From the NCBI RefSeq assembly GCF_900102185.1, contig NZ_LT629690.1:682001-746000 (forward strand): a stretch of DNA of 64,000 nucleotides. The letters run 5' to 3'. The DNA is from Terriglobus roseus. Lineage in GTDB: Bacteria > Acidobacteriota > Terriglobia > Terriglobales > Acidobacteriaceae. Every line of letters begins with the position of its first letter. Position 1 is the first letter of the stretch. Shown piece by piece: positions 9,074 through 18,000 of the stretch. Both the position numbers and the translations under genes were made by a program. Below the pieces are notes generated by a model. It did not search any database. It was not told the DNA's origin and saw only the letters and a list, made by a program, of their open reading frames with translations.

Positions 9074-9574
9074 TCAAATAGGTTCGAGCTTGATGTCTGT
9101 ATCCGCCGAATGGAAGCTAAGATGAAGACCCGCAGGAAAACCTTCGGTTCCGGCAATGAGGAGGAGTAATGCTGGAAGATGATGCCGCGACCCCCTGAAA
9201 ACGTTCCTGATGCTTAGCTGATCCGATCGAGACGGAGAGGGAATTTTCTGAGGGTGAGTGTGCCAGTCACCGATGAAGAGAAGACCCTCCTTAAACATTT
9301 CATTGATCTCATTTTGCTCTTTTGTGTGATCAGGAATGTAGCCATAGCGAGTCCGATGATCGGTCGGTCTCGGGCCAGTTGCTCTCAGAATGGAAATGCA
9401 AGAAGGACTGATACGTGCGAAAAGCTGGCCTCCGGCCTCATTGGCAAAAGGGGATGTTTGCTGATGCTGCACTATGTGGTTCAGGACGCAAGGGCTGATG
9501 GAGAGTTGCTGATCCCAATCTGGGATTCGGAAATGGAGCTTTCGTCGATACTTTTTGAGGAACAGGCAGGACAC
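9074..9574 (-). CDS. JAB/JAMM metallopeptidase (deubiquitinase-like)
   Basis: 166 residues with a complete JAMM zinc motif: Glu46 (NEAGGQLFA), His105 and His107 (GDWHTHP), then Ser115 and Asp118 (SRSD), fitting HxHx7SxxD. In the family this removes ubiquitin-like modifiers or processes precursors. The start is a GTG with ggag 11 bases upstream; the gene overlaps the 3' end of the E2-E1 gene by 94 bases in another frame, so translation is probably coupled. It is the last gene of the MBL/E2-E1/JAB operon, equivalent in role to Cap3 of type II CBASS. No CD-NTase is present. Confidence 0.88.
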   Translation of the reverse strand: MSCLFLKKYRRKLHFRIPDWDQQLSISPCVLNHIVQHQQTSPFANEAGGQLFARISPSCISILRATGPRPTDHRTRYGYIPDHTKEQNEINEMFKEGLLFIGDWHTHPQKIPSPSRSDQLSIRNVFRGSRHHLPALLLLIAGTEGFPAGLHLSFHSADTDIKLEPI

Positions 9575-11355
9575 TGCTCATTTTTCTCCCAGTTGATTTC
9601 AGTTTGCAAGCCACCAGTTGCCCGCTCTGCATATCCTTCAATCCAATTGGGGTTCCATTCTCCCCCCGCGCTCTTGAGAAAAGCAGTCGTCGTCTGTGAA
9701 ACGCGATGCACTGAACGCTTTGCGGGATCAATTAAGGCCTCAATCGCAAGGCCGGATGCCAGCGAAATAGTAGCCTGGAGTTCAATGAAGCCGTAAGGCT
9801 GGAAAACGGCCCCACAAGCGGGCTCCGTCAGTTCTCCGTCCCGCGAATCCGTCCAGATTGTCACATTCGTCTTCAATGCACCCTCTGTCGTCATGCCGCA
9901 TTGTAAGCATGGCGATTGCGCGCAGAGAAGCACCGCATGACCGGCACAGGCGTGCGGTTCGGTCCAGGTAAAAATCAAAGGCGCGTCAATCTCACCGCGA
10001 ATCCTCTGCGCGTTGAGAAGGTTCTCTGCCGTCCAATTGGCCGTGGCACTGATGATGAGCGATGCGCTTTGCAGTATTTCTAAATGCCTGAAGATGAACT
10101 CTTGATAGCTGAGATCGAATCCACGTACGGTCGCGTGAGGATGATCGCGTTGCAGCCTGCCCGCCATTCCGATCGCTTTATTCGTGCCGATGGATTCAGC
10201 GCCAAGTGGATGACGGCCAGTGTTTGCAGCCGTCAAAGCTTCTGGATCGATTATGTCGATACGTCCAACGCCTGCCTTCGTAAGTTGCTCCGCGATCGGT
10301 GCGCCCACAGAACCACAACCAATAACGATGACGTGCTTGAGCGCGAGAACTGGCTGATGCGGGTCGTGCCCACGTCCGTGAATCCAGTTTGCATCGACGC
10401 GGTCGATTCGAAGGCGTTGGGCCTTTACTGAAGACGAGAAGAGTCGCGCGGCAACAACCGCTTGCGGCATCTTGCCCTTCCTGAACCCATTCAAAGTTCC
10501 GTGCTTCCGAAATGTTCTGATCTCCGGAGTTTGTGGAGGCTGAGAAGAGACAGCTGCGAAACAGGGGCCGTTAGCTCCAGTGGCACCCAGAACAAAGTAA
10601 TAGGTTGACAGCTTGAGACGACTAAAGCGCTCCAGAAGCTCTTTGCCGTTGGAGACCATTCGGGCCAATGCCACTAAGTCGCTTGCTGAGCGAGGGAATT
10701 GATTTGGGAGAAGGACCTCTGGGAGCCAGAGTAGGCACGCAGGGACAGTCTTATCGAATTGGGGCTTGTTGCCCCACCGATGGCGCTGCCAAGTTAGAAC
10801 CTGTGCTTCGGACTCACCAACGATGCTCCGTGTCTCTCCCGGCCAAATACGGACAAATCTACTCGGAGCATTCGCATTGAGCAGGCTGAAGACCGATGCC
10901 GCATCATCCTCAAGACTGAAGTTCCAATAGGAGTAGAACTCCGCTTGAAAGTCTTCCAGGTTCAGACCGAGTTCACCCCGGCGAATTAGATCGACGACCT
11001 GCCCCAAGAGAACGCCGAGAACATCAGCCGGTTCGTTGGGCCGTAAAATGCGGTTCGTTCGCCGAAGACAGAGATTCCCATCTGGTTCGACATGAGGCCA
11101 TGAGGGAAAAGTTGGGACATCGGCCAGAAGGAACTTAGGTAGGGAGTACGGGAACTGGTGATCTACGATGACATGGCAGCGATAGACATTCTCTTCCGGC
11201 TGTACATAGAACTCCCAGCCCTCAATTGGTTCACGCGGGGCGTGTTTATTCAGTTCAGCTTTGGAGAGGCGACGTGCACACCAAGTTGAGGTTAAGAAGG
11301 CATCCGCTTTCGCAATGCCTTCCTCCTGCATTCGCCGTGCGATGCCTTCAGGCAT
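9481..11355 (-). CDS. E2-E1 fusion (ThiF-family ubiquitin-activating/conjugating-like enzyme)
   Basis: 624 residues from the ATG at 11355 (ggag 9 bases upstream; ATGCCTGA overlaps the MBL stop). A start at 11415 is possible. N-terminal E2-like domain (about 1-150) with candidate catalytic Cys96 (PDGNLCL). A linker domain follows, then an E1/ThiF adenylation domain with the nucleotide loop VIVIGCGSVGA (about 342-351) and candidate E1 Cys514 (EPACGAVF). Zinc-knuckle cysteines are C483/C486 (CLQC) and C595/C598 (CPAC). Architecture matches Cap2-like enzymes that conjugate a target's C-terminus or a ubiquitin-like protein in antiphage operons. The substrate is not evident, because no ubiquitin-like gene is adjacent. 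Confidence 0.88.
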   Translation of the reverse strand: MPEGIARRMQEEGIAKADAFLTSTWCARRLSKAELNKHAPREPIEGWEFYVQPEENVYRCHVIVDHQFPYSLPKFLLADVPTFPSWPHVEPDGNLCLRRTNRILRPNEPADVLGVLLGQVVDLIRRGELGLNLEDFQAEFYSYWNFSLEDDAASVFSLLNANAPSRFVRIWPGETRSIVGESEAQVLTWQRHRWGNKPQFDKTVPACLLWLPEVLLPNQFPRSASDLVALARMVSNGKELLERFSRLKLSTYYFVLGATGANGPCFAAVSSQPPQTPEIRTFRKHGTLNGFRKGKMPQAVVAARLFSSSVKAQRLRIDRVDANWIHGRGHDPHQPVLALKHVIVIGCGSVGAPIAEQLTKAGVGRIDIIDPEALTAANTGRHPLGAESIGTNKAIGMAGRLQRDHPHATVRGFDLSYQEFIFRHLEILQSASLIISATANWTAENLLNAQRIRGEIDAPLIFTWTEPHACAGHAVLLCAQSPCLQCGMTTEGALKTNVTIWTDSRDGELTEPACGAVFQPYGFIELQATISLASGLAIEALIDPAKRSVHRVSQTTTAFLKSAGGEWNPNWIEGYAERATGGLQTEINWEKNEQCPACSSKSIDESSISESQIGISNSPSALAS

Positions 11356-12580
11356 ACCTGCTATCTCCGCCTTTGGAGACAGGCTCCGATGATGCGGCTT
11401 TTCGTGCGATTTCATCCACCAGAGACTTTGTCATAACGTACGGCGCTTCAACGACCGCGCCACGGACAGACTTCTTTAGTTTTTGGTCCATGACCGTGAA
11501 TTCAAGTGGCTCAGGGGTCTTCTCATTGGGGCTTTCCCCCGTGCAAAAGAACTCGCCTTTTGCGTCACTTATAATGCCCTCGTATTCCTTCTTAGCCGCA
11601 TGCGAAGGGGGATCGCACTCGTCGTCCTTTATCGGGCAACTGCTGGACACAATACGTCCTCCGTCACGAATCTGAGACAAGGCGTTCTTCGCATCGGTAG
11701 AGACCTTGGCTTTGTCGCCGAGTTCAGAACGGCTGTCCCAGGAGAGCGTGTGCCACGAGCAATGATGGGGAGTTTCGAGCAAATCGTACTCTAGGATAGC
11801 GGGTGTATTTTTGTGTTTTGCCCATAGCTTTTCCCAGATGAGAACCTCGGCATCACCGCCATTGATGTAGTTCTTGATCGTTTTACGTGCTCCGCTATCA
11901 GCAAGCTCCATGTTGATGATGACGCTTGAGTGATTCTTGCGGAGCTTTTCTTCTTCCTCGTCATCGTCGGACTTCGGAAGTGGCGCCAGAAGCCGCGCCT
12001 TGAAAAGTTTGCTTGTTACCCCATTGACCTTCGTGATGTCTTCGTCGATCTTGACGACGATCTCCAGAATGTCGTCTGTCTTACCGTTTTCATCTTCTCC
12101 AAGAATCTGAATGCGGTCACCCTCGTCAATACCTGCGCACTTCTTGGTGCGAGCGATCTCTACGCGGCGTTTTGCCTCTGAATTGAAGGCCGTAGCGTCA
12201 TCACACAGTTTGTGGTCAGCACTCGCCCGTCGGAAAACGATAGGAGAAGACCATATTTCCTGAATCAGGATGTGCTTTTCCTTGTCGGCTTTCTTGTCAT
12301 CGGCGTAGTCGGCAGGCTTACCGAGATGGAAGTGGTTCTCGATACCGCGGCAATGGTCTTGGTCGGGGTGAGTTAACAGGAAAACGTCAACAAACGGGCG
12401 CCCAGCTTTGTCCTTCTTGAGCCGCGCGCGAAGGTCCTTAGCAACGTCTCGCGTGCTGTCTTTGGGGTCGTCAGCCGCCGCTGTGATGTTGCAATCAATC
12501 AAGATTGTTCGGCCATCGTCAAGGGTGACCAGAGTCATCCCCCCATTTCCGACGGGAAAGAATGTGATCGTAGTTGCCAT
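11348..12580 (-). CDS. Metallo-beta-lactamase-fold hydrolase of a ubiquitin-like operon
   Basis: 410 residues from ATG 12580 (taggag 8 bases upstream); the longer start at 12637 has no support. Early strand motif MTLVTLDDGRTILIDC, then the metal motif THPDQDH (H71, D73, D75, H76), the HxDxDH variant seen in ComEC-like MBL proteins, and a later ETPHHCSWH segment supplying further ligands. First gene of the operon, overlapping the E2-E1 gene by 8 bases. Comparative surveys by Iyer, Burroughs and Aravind reported MBL proteins in prokaryotic E1/E2/JAB neighbourhoods. Its substrate is unknown. Confidence 0.85.
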   Translation of the reverse strand: MATTITFFPVGNGGMTLVTLDDGRTILIDCNITAAADDPKDSTRDVAKDLRARLKKDKAGRPFVDVFLLTHPDQDHCRGIENHFHLGKPADYADDKKADKEKHILIQEIWSSPIVFRRASADHKLCDDATAFNSEAKRRVEIARTKKCAGIDEGDRIQILGEDENGKTDDILEIVVKIDEDITKVNGVTSKLFKARLLAPLPKSDDDEEEEKLRKNHSSVIINMELADSGARKTIKNYINGGDAEVLIWEKLWAKHKNTPAILEYDLLETPHHCSWHTLSWDSRSELGDKAKVSTDAKNALSQIRDGGRIVSSSCPIKDDECDPPSHAAKKEYEGIISDAKGEFFCTGESPNEKTPEPLEFTVMDQKLKKSVRGAVVEAPYVMTKSLVDEIARKAASSEPVSKGGDSRYA

Positions 12581-12661
12581 GCAGGAATCTCCTACGGAAC
12601 TGGCCTCGTCTTCAATGCGGCGGGGTCGTCCCTCCATCGACTAGAATACAGTTACTATACC

Positions 12662-12680
12662 CCATCTAGTTTCTAGATGG
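12662..12680. promoter_or_regulatory. Palindromic operator overlapping WYL start codon
   Basis: CCATCTAG-TTT-CTAGATGG is a perfect 8-bp inverted repeat with a 3-base spacer, lying between the divergent MBL operon and the WYL regulator. The right arm contains the regulator's ATG (12677). Family knowledge: BrxR/CapW repressors bind an inverted repeat in such promoters. Control of both directions is inferred. Confidence 0.65.
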
Positions 12681-13576
12681 TGAGTGTGGAAAAGAGGTAC
12701 GTATTGGAAATCAAGCAAAGAACGCCAGCACGCTGGGGGCAGGAGAGAAGGCTGGAGTTTATCGAGTTCCGCCTACAGTGGGAAGGGCGGGTGAATCGTG
12801 GAGATCTCGTTGACTTCTTTGGTATCTCGATTCCGCAAGCATCAGTCGATTTCGCAAGATACCGGGAGCTCGCACCAGAAAACGCGACTTACGACGTGCT
12901 TGAGCGTGCATACATCGCGAGCAAATCTTTCAGTCCAGTGTTGCTAAAGGTGTCCCCAGACGACTACCTGACCAGGTTGTGGGCAGTTTCTAGTGGCGTC
13001 GAAGCTGAAAATTCCTCATTTCTCGGATGGAAGCCGGAAACGGGTTTAGTAGCTGACCAAGCTCGTCCAGTCGATGGCGAGATTCTTCGGACCATTCTTG
13101 CTGCCACGCGAGATCGGAAGATTGTTCGTATCAAGTATCAGTCCGTCAGTAGTTCGAGCATTTCTTGTCGAAATATCAGCCCGCATGCTCTCGGGTTCAA
13201 TGGCAGTAGGTGGCACGCTCGTGCTTTTTGCCATGAGAGGAACGCGTTTCGAGATTTCGTGCTCGGACGAGTGAGAGAGGCACTTATTCAGGGGACATCG
13301 CCGATCGATCCAGCTTCTGATTCAGACTGGCACAACATGATCGCCGCAGTCATTGTTCCACATCCTAAACTTTCGGATGACCAGCGGCAGATTATCGAGG
13401 CGGACTATTGCATGACAGATGGCAAGCTGATCTTGCAGGTTCAAGAAGCCATGCTCTTCTATAACCTAGAACATCTCGGACTGCTGAACGACACACAGAA
13501 CCTCCGGAAGGGGCTAGCCCTCGCCAACCGATCCGAACTAAAGAGCTTTTACAGAAAACACGGCTTGCTGGATTGA
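12677..13576 (+). CDS. WYL-domain transcriptional regulator, BrxR/CapW-like
   Basis: 299 residues. N-terminal winged helix (about 15-75) with the family pattern FIEFRLQWEGRVNRGDL, then FGISIPQASVDFARY and NATYDVLERAY. A WYL domain (about 135-205) contains IVRIKYQS and the SPHALGFNGSRWHARAFC core, followed by a C-terminal WCX-like part. This family represses defence operons (CBASS, BREX) and is thought to respond to a ligand, perhaps nucleic acid, through WYL. It is divergent from the MBL/E2-E1/JAB operon and shares a palindromic operator with it. If the repressor binds there it would block its own initiation codon region. Confidence 0.85.
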   Translation: MVSVEKRYVLEIKQRTPARWGQERRLEFIEFRLQWEGRVNRGDLVDFFGISIPQASVDFARYRELAPENATYDVLERAYIASKSFSPVLLKVSPDDYLTRLWAVSSGVEAENSSFLGWKPETGLVADQARPVDGEILRTILAATRDRKIVRIKYQSVSSSSISCRNISPHALGFNGSRWHARAFCHERNAFRDFVLGRVREALIQGTSPIDPASDSDWHNMIAAVIVPHPKLSDDQRQIIEADYCMTDGKLILQVQEAMLFYNLEHLGLLNDTQNLRKGLALANRSELKSFYRKHGLLD

Positions 13577-13704
13577 AGCGAGTGCTACGCCTATTAGCTT
13601 GTGAACGAATCTTGGGGCACCCTCAATGCAGTTTCGGCAGATGTGCATTGAGAATTTGGACTGCAATTTATAAAAATCGCATTGACAATTTCGGAAGGAA
13701 CCTT

Positions 13705-14349
13705 ATGGAAGTTTCCAAATTGAAGGTTGAACTCTATGACGTCGCTGCGATTCTTTTGCCCGGCGTGTTCTTCATCATGGAAATATGGGCCACGCTTTTC
13801 GGGATGCATTCAGTGGTCACGACAGTCAAAGGTCTAAAAGGAACTGAGCTCACGGTAATGTTGCTCTGTAGCTTTGGAGTGGGCAACCTCGTGCAAGAAG
13901 CAGGGAATGTCTTGTTCACTCGTACGATGGGAAAACGGTTCTTCTATGCAGCCCGTGATGAATTTTGGAGCTCTCACGAAGCAGAACTCGTTCGTTCGAA
14001 GATCGAGCGGGAAGGATCGTGCAAGCTCGCCGATGTCGATTCTGCCTTCGAATACTGTCTCACTCGGGTAGCAGGAAAATTCCCGAAAAGGGACGTTTTC
14101 ATGGCCATCTCCGACTTTTCGCGCTCTCTCTTTGTGCTCTCGTTATTCGCGATATTTCCGTTGTATCGTTCCGTGCTGTATGCATATGGAACCGAAGTAC
14201 GCGTGAGAATCTCTGTTGCATATGCATGTCTCGTGCTTCTTACCGCGTGGCTAAGCTGGACGAGAATGCTTCGGTTCAGAAAGTATAGTGACAGACCTGT
14301 ATTCACGACTTTCCTCGCGTGCGGAGAAGAGGGCGGCGACAACAGTTGA
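13705..14349 (+). CDS. Membrane protein with about four helices, unknown
   Basis: 214 residues from ATG 13705 (ggaaggaa just upstream); the longer reading to 13573 is not supported. Hydrophobic segments at about 12-30 (VAAILLPGVFFIMEIWATLF), 45-65 (VMLLCSFGVGNLVQEAG), 140-160 (SLFVLSLFAIFPLY) and 170-190 (VAYACLVLLTAWLSW), with a charged cytoplasmic loop between helices 2 and 3. It follows the WYL gene on the same strand by 128 bases and may belong to the same defence cluster as a membrane effector; this is inference from position only. Family not recognised. Confidence 0.7.
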   Translation: MEVSKLKVELYDVAAILLPGVFFIMEIWATLFGMHSVVTTVKGLKGTELTVMLLCSFGVGNLVQEAGNVLFTRTMGKRFFYAARDEFWSSHEAELVRSKIEREGSCKLADVDSAFEYCLTRVAGKFPKRDVFMAISDFSRSLFVLSLFAIFPLYRSVLYAYGTEVRVRISVAYACLVLLTAWLSWTRMLRFRKYSDRPVFTTFLACGEEGGDNS

Positions 14350-14492
14350 AGACAAGAGCCACTCCGTGTAAATCGGGACCATCTGGTGTTTGATCGCACA
14401 TCGCTCTGCGAGGATAGCGGGCCTTTCCTAACACGTTGCGATCATTGAGATCGTTTCGACTTAAACAACGAAGCCACTGACTGGGGGGATAC

Positions 14493-14786
14493 CTATGGAG
14501 GGTTGTCCCCATCAGTTGCCACATACCAGGGAACCTTCTTCGACTGAAAGAGGTCAGGGTATCGAGTGGTAAGGAAGCCCAACATGCGCTTTGCGACTCG
14601 GGCGCTATGTTCTACTTCCTTTTCCCACTCTTCTCCCGCAAGCCCATCGCTGTGTGTGGCTTCCCACCGGATGGTGCGCATTCCCAAGATGAGACCCGCC
14701 GTAATAACCAGCGCAGGGCCAAGTTTTTGTTGATCCACCTCATTCCGATATCCGCCGATGTGTGATCCGTTATTAGTGGAAGTCAT
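14493..14786 (-). CDS. Small hypothetical protein coupled to dnaE2
   Basis: 97 residues. The start overlaps the last 14 bases of dnaE2, and an AGGTGA ribosome site lies 5-6 bases upstream, so it is translated with the mutasome genes. It contains one weakly hydrophobic stretch (LGPALVITAGLILGM) followed by a charged helix (EEWEKEVEHSARVAKRMLGFL). Not recognised. Its tight linkage suggests an accessory factor of the imuA-imuB-dnaE2 cassette. Confidence 0.65.
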   Translation of the reverse strand: MTSTNNGSHIGGYRNEVDQQKLGPALVITAGLILGMRTIRWEATHSDGLAGEEWEKEVEHSARVAKRMLGFLTTRYPDLFQSKKVPWYVATDGDNPP

Positions 14787-17700
14787 GGGAAGTCACCTGG
14801 AGGCGGCCCGAAGCTCCGTCAAGCGAAAGCTCCTTGAATGAACTGGCCATCACGTGAATGATCGGCCCTTCTTTCTGAAGGAGACCTTCAACCGCAATGA
14901 ACTTCGCTGTTGTGATCACCTGTCGGTTTTTCTCAAAGAATTCAGGGCCAACGAAGACGTTGAAGACGCCCGTCTCATCGGAGACGGAGAGGAATACCAC
15001 TCCTGACGCAGTCCCCGGCCGTTGTTTGGCGATCGCCAGGCCCGCAGTTCGGACATAAAAACCATCCGGGCGATGAGCGAGATCCACTGCGCGCAGATAG
15101 CCCTTCTGCTGAAGCTCCTGACGACGAAACCACATTGGATGCGGCCCTGTGGTCACGCTGCTGACGGCGTAATCTGCAACCAGCCGTTCTTCCGCTGTCA
15201 TGGGAAGCAGGGGAGACTCGGAGACTTCTTCCCGAAGCCAGCGGCTTTGCTGCATGAGTAGTGGACCTTCCGGTCTACCTGCTCGTTCGATCTGCCACAA
15301 TGCATCCCGTCGATGCACCACCCCATCCAGGCTGTTCAAAGCACCGACATTTGCTAGCAGAGATAGCTCCTTACGATTCAGTTGTGGAACTCGAAGAACG
15401 AGATCGTCGACCGAACTGAACCGTGCCTGCATTCGCGCTCGTACGATAGCTTCACTACATTGACTCCGTAGTCCGCGGACGTATCCGAGACCAAGGCGTA
15501 GAGACAAGGAGTGATCCGCCTCGTGTTCGACAGAGCACGGCCAATCTGAAATCTGGATATCGATGGGTTTTACTCGCAATCCGTGCCGTCGGGCATCCTC
15601 GACGATCACTGAAGGGCTATAGAAACCCATGGGCTGGTTGTTGAGCATCGCGCAGGTGAAGGCTGCCAGATACTTCACTTTGATGTAGGCGGAAGCATAG
15701 GCGATCAGTGCAAAGCTCGCCGCATGACTTTCCGGAAAGCCATAGAGCGCAAACGAACTGATGTTCTGAATGATAGTTTCCTGAGTCTCGGTATCGAGGC
15801 CATTCGCCGTCATTCCTTCGCGCAGACGGCCTTCAAGATTCTTCATGCGTTCCCAAGAACGACGCATGCCAACGGCACGTCGCAGTTCTTCCGCCTCGGA
15901 ACCAGTAAAATTTGCGACCACCATTGCCATGCGTAACAACTGTTCCTGAAAGAGAGGCACACCAAGCGTTCGCTTTAGTGTGGATTCCAGCGAAGGGTGT
16001 GGATAGCTCACCTCTTCCTGCTTTTGCCGCCGCCGCATGTAAGGGTGCATCATCTTGCCGACGATGGGACCGGGTCGAATGATGGCAACCTGAACTACCA
16101 AGTCATAAAACTTCTCGGGACGATTGCGCGGCAACGAGGACATCTGCGCTCGACTCTCAACCTGAAACATGCCGATGGTGTCCGCTCGTTGAAGTGTGCG
16201 ATACACCTCTTCGTCTTCGGGAAGTTGCGCGAGATCGAGTGGCTCTCCATAATGCTGTGGCACTAGCGTCAGGCAGTCTTTAAGAACAGCCATCATGCCT
16301 AGCCCTAAGAGATCGACTTTGATAATTCCAAGGTTGGCGCAGTCTTCCTTATCCCACTGCACAACGGTTCGCCCCGGCATTGACGCGCGTTCGAGGGGCA
16401 CGACCTTGTCGAGAGCTCCCTGACAGATCACCATGCCGCCAGAGTGTTGCCCAAGATGTCGTGGAAGGTCCTGAACCCTCATGCAGAGTTCGAGATACTT
16501 CGCGATGCGTGGATGCTGTACATCGAAGCCCGCATTCTGGAACGAACGGGCCATTGTGTCATTTGGGCCCTTCCATTCGTAATTCGCGACAAGTCCCGAG
16601 AGACGTTGGAGTGATTCTGGGTCGAAACCAAGAGCCTTCCCGACCTCGCGTGCCGCAGACTTGCCACGATACGTGATGACGTTGGCAGTCATAGCTGCCC
16701 CTAGCTGTCCATACCGCTCGTACACGTACTGGATGGCCTGTTCACGCTTTTCTTCCGAAGGAAGATCGAGGTCGATGTCAGGCCACTCACCACGACTCTC
16801 TGAGAGAAAGCGTTCGAAGAGCAGTTCCATGCCCACTGGATCGATCGCAGTGATCTCAAGGGCATAACAAACGGCTGAATTTGCTGCGCTCCCTCGTCCC
16901 TGAATGAGAATGCCGTGTCTCTTACAGAATTCGACTATGTCCCAGACGATGAGGAAGTAGCCTGCAAAACCTAATTTCGCAATCAGCTTCAGTTCATGTG
17001 CGACCTGTTTCTTGGCTCGTTCGAGAAGGCCTGCATTGCGTTTCGATCCATATCTCCGTGCAACACCTTCAGCAACGCGTTTCCCCAGATAGCTGTCCAT
17101 TGTCTCGCCATCGGGTACTGGATAGCGGGGAAATTCATATCCCAAATCAGAGAGCTGGAACTGGAGTCGTGATGAGAGTTCGACTGTATTTTCAATTGCT
17201 CCAGGCACATCGCGAAAGAGTGCTGCCATGCGGTTTGCTGGACGGAGATGCCGTTGATTATTTGTGGCTAAGAGGCGTCCCGCATCGTCGAGACGGGTGT
17301 GATTGCGCACTGCGGTGAAAAGGTCAGCAATCTCACGGTCGTATTTGGTTGCGTAACGTACTCCGTTGGTCGCTAGCACAGGCAGTCGAAGTGACTCTGC
17401 GATCCGCATGGAGGCATGGTTGCGCCACTCCTCCGCACGCTCTCGATGACGCTGCAATTCCACGTAGACATTGTTCGGACCGAAGATTCGAACGAGGTGC
17501 TCTACGGTTTCGCGGCCTGCGGATTCTCCCCCTCGCATGAGGGCAGCCGCGAGCGGTCCCTCGTCGCCACCGGTAAGACATATCAATCCACGCCCGTACT
17601 CTTCCATATCCGCAAGCTTGGCGGAGCCTTCCTGCTTGGTGCTCTCCCGCATCTTGAAACGCGTGATGAGTTGGCAAAGGTTTTGATAGCCCTCTCGTGT

Positions 17701-18000
17701 TTCACAAAGCAGAGGAAGGCGAACGGGTTCCGATAGATGTTGATGCGGAAGCCAAACGGGTGGAACGAGACGATGGCCGAAACCGGTGACGGCAACTTCA
17801 GCACCCACGTGCGCAATGATCTTGTTCTCCGAAGCGATCTTGTGAAATCTTGCAGAACCGTAAAAGCCGTTCCGGTCCATGAGAGCGATGGCTGGCATCT
17901 CAAGATCGAATGCACGCTCGGCGAGTTTCTCAGGTTGGGACCCTCCCTCAAGGAACGAGAATGCGCTCGCAGAATGAAGTTCGATATAACGATCAGTCAT
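14773..18000 (-). CDS. dnaE2: Error-prone DNA polymerase III alpha subunit DnaE2 (ImuC)
   Basis: 1075 residues from ATG 18000, normal for DnaE2. The start overlaps the imuB stop (ATGACTGA); an upstream extension to 18138 lies inside imuB and is rejected. N-terminal PHP domain begins YIELHSASAFSFLEGG. The C-family polymerase core carries the catalytic Asp cluster PDIDLDLPSE and FVGYFLIVWDIV-like palm motifs (here FAGYFLIVWDIVEFC). An OB-fold region ends in the typical ...SHDFH. With ImuA and ImuB it performs mutagenic translesion synthesis after DNA damage. It is carried on the mobile element as the third gene of the cassette. Confidence 0.93.
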   Translation of the reverse strand: MTDRYIELHSASAFSFLEGGSQPEKLAERAFDLEMPAIALMDRNGFYGSARFHKIASENKIIAHVGAEVAVTGFGHRLVPPVWLPHQHLSEPVRLPLLCETREGYQNLCQLITRFKMRESTKQEGSAKLADMEEYGRGLICLTGGDEGPLAAALMRGGESAGRETVEHLVRIFGPNNVYVELQRHRERAEEWRNHASMRIAESLRLPVLATNGVRYATKYDREIADLFTAVRNHTRLDDAGRLLATNNQRHLRPANRMAALFRDVPGAIENTVELSSRLQFQLSDLGYEFPRYPVPDGETMDSYLGKRVAEGVARRYGSKRNAGLLERAKKQVAHELKLIAKLGFAGYFLIVWDIVEFCKRHGILIQGRGSAANSAVCYALEITAIDPVGMELLFERFLSESRGEWPDIDLDLPSEEKREQAIQYVYERYGQLGAAMTANVITYRGKSAAREVGKALGFDPESLQRLSGLVANYEWKGPNDTMARSFQNAGFDVQHPRIAKYLELCMRVQDLPRHLGQHSGGMVICQGALDKVVPLERASMPGRTVVQWDKEDCANLGIIKVDLLGLGMMAVLKDCLTLVPQHYGEPLDLAQLPEDEEVYRTLQRADTIGMFQVESRAQMSSLPRNRPEKFYDLVVQVAIIRPGPIVGKMMHPYMRRRQKQEEVSYPHPSLESTLKRTLGVPLFQEQLLRMAMVVANFTGSEAEELRRAVGMRRSWERMKNLEGRLREGMTANGLDTETQETIIQNISSFALYGFPESHAASFALIAYASAYIKVKYLAAFTCAMLNNQPMGFYSPSVIVEDARRHGLRVKPIDIQISDWPCSVEHEADHSLSLRLGLGYVRGLRSQCSEAIVRARMQARFSSVDDLVLRVPQLNRKELSLLANVGALNSLDGVVHRRDALWQIERAGRPEGPLLMQQSRWLREEVSESPLLPMTAEERLVADYAVSSVTTGPHPMWFRRQELQQKGYLRAVDLAHRPDGFYVRTAGLAIAKQRPGTASGVVFLSVSDETGVFNVFVGPEFFEKNRQVITTAKFIAVEGLLQKEGPIIHVMASSFKELSLDGASGRLQVTSHDFH

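Noticed and set aside
9074-12580. Type II CBASS
   Set aside because: E2-E1 and JAB fit, but there is no CD-NTase and no CBASS effector; an MBL hydrolase occupies the operon instead.
12581-12676. Ubiquitin-like protein gene beside the E2-E1 operon
   Set aside because: The gap is under 100 bases and no short frame with a Gly-rich C-terminus was found within the operon.
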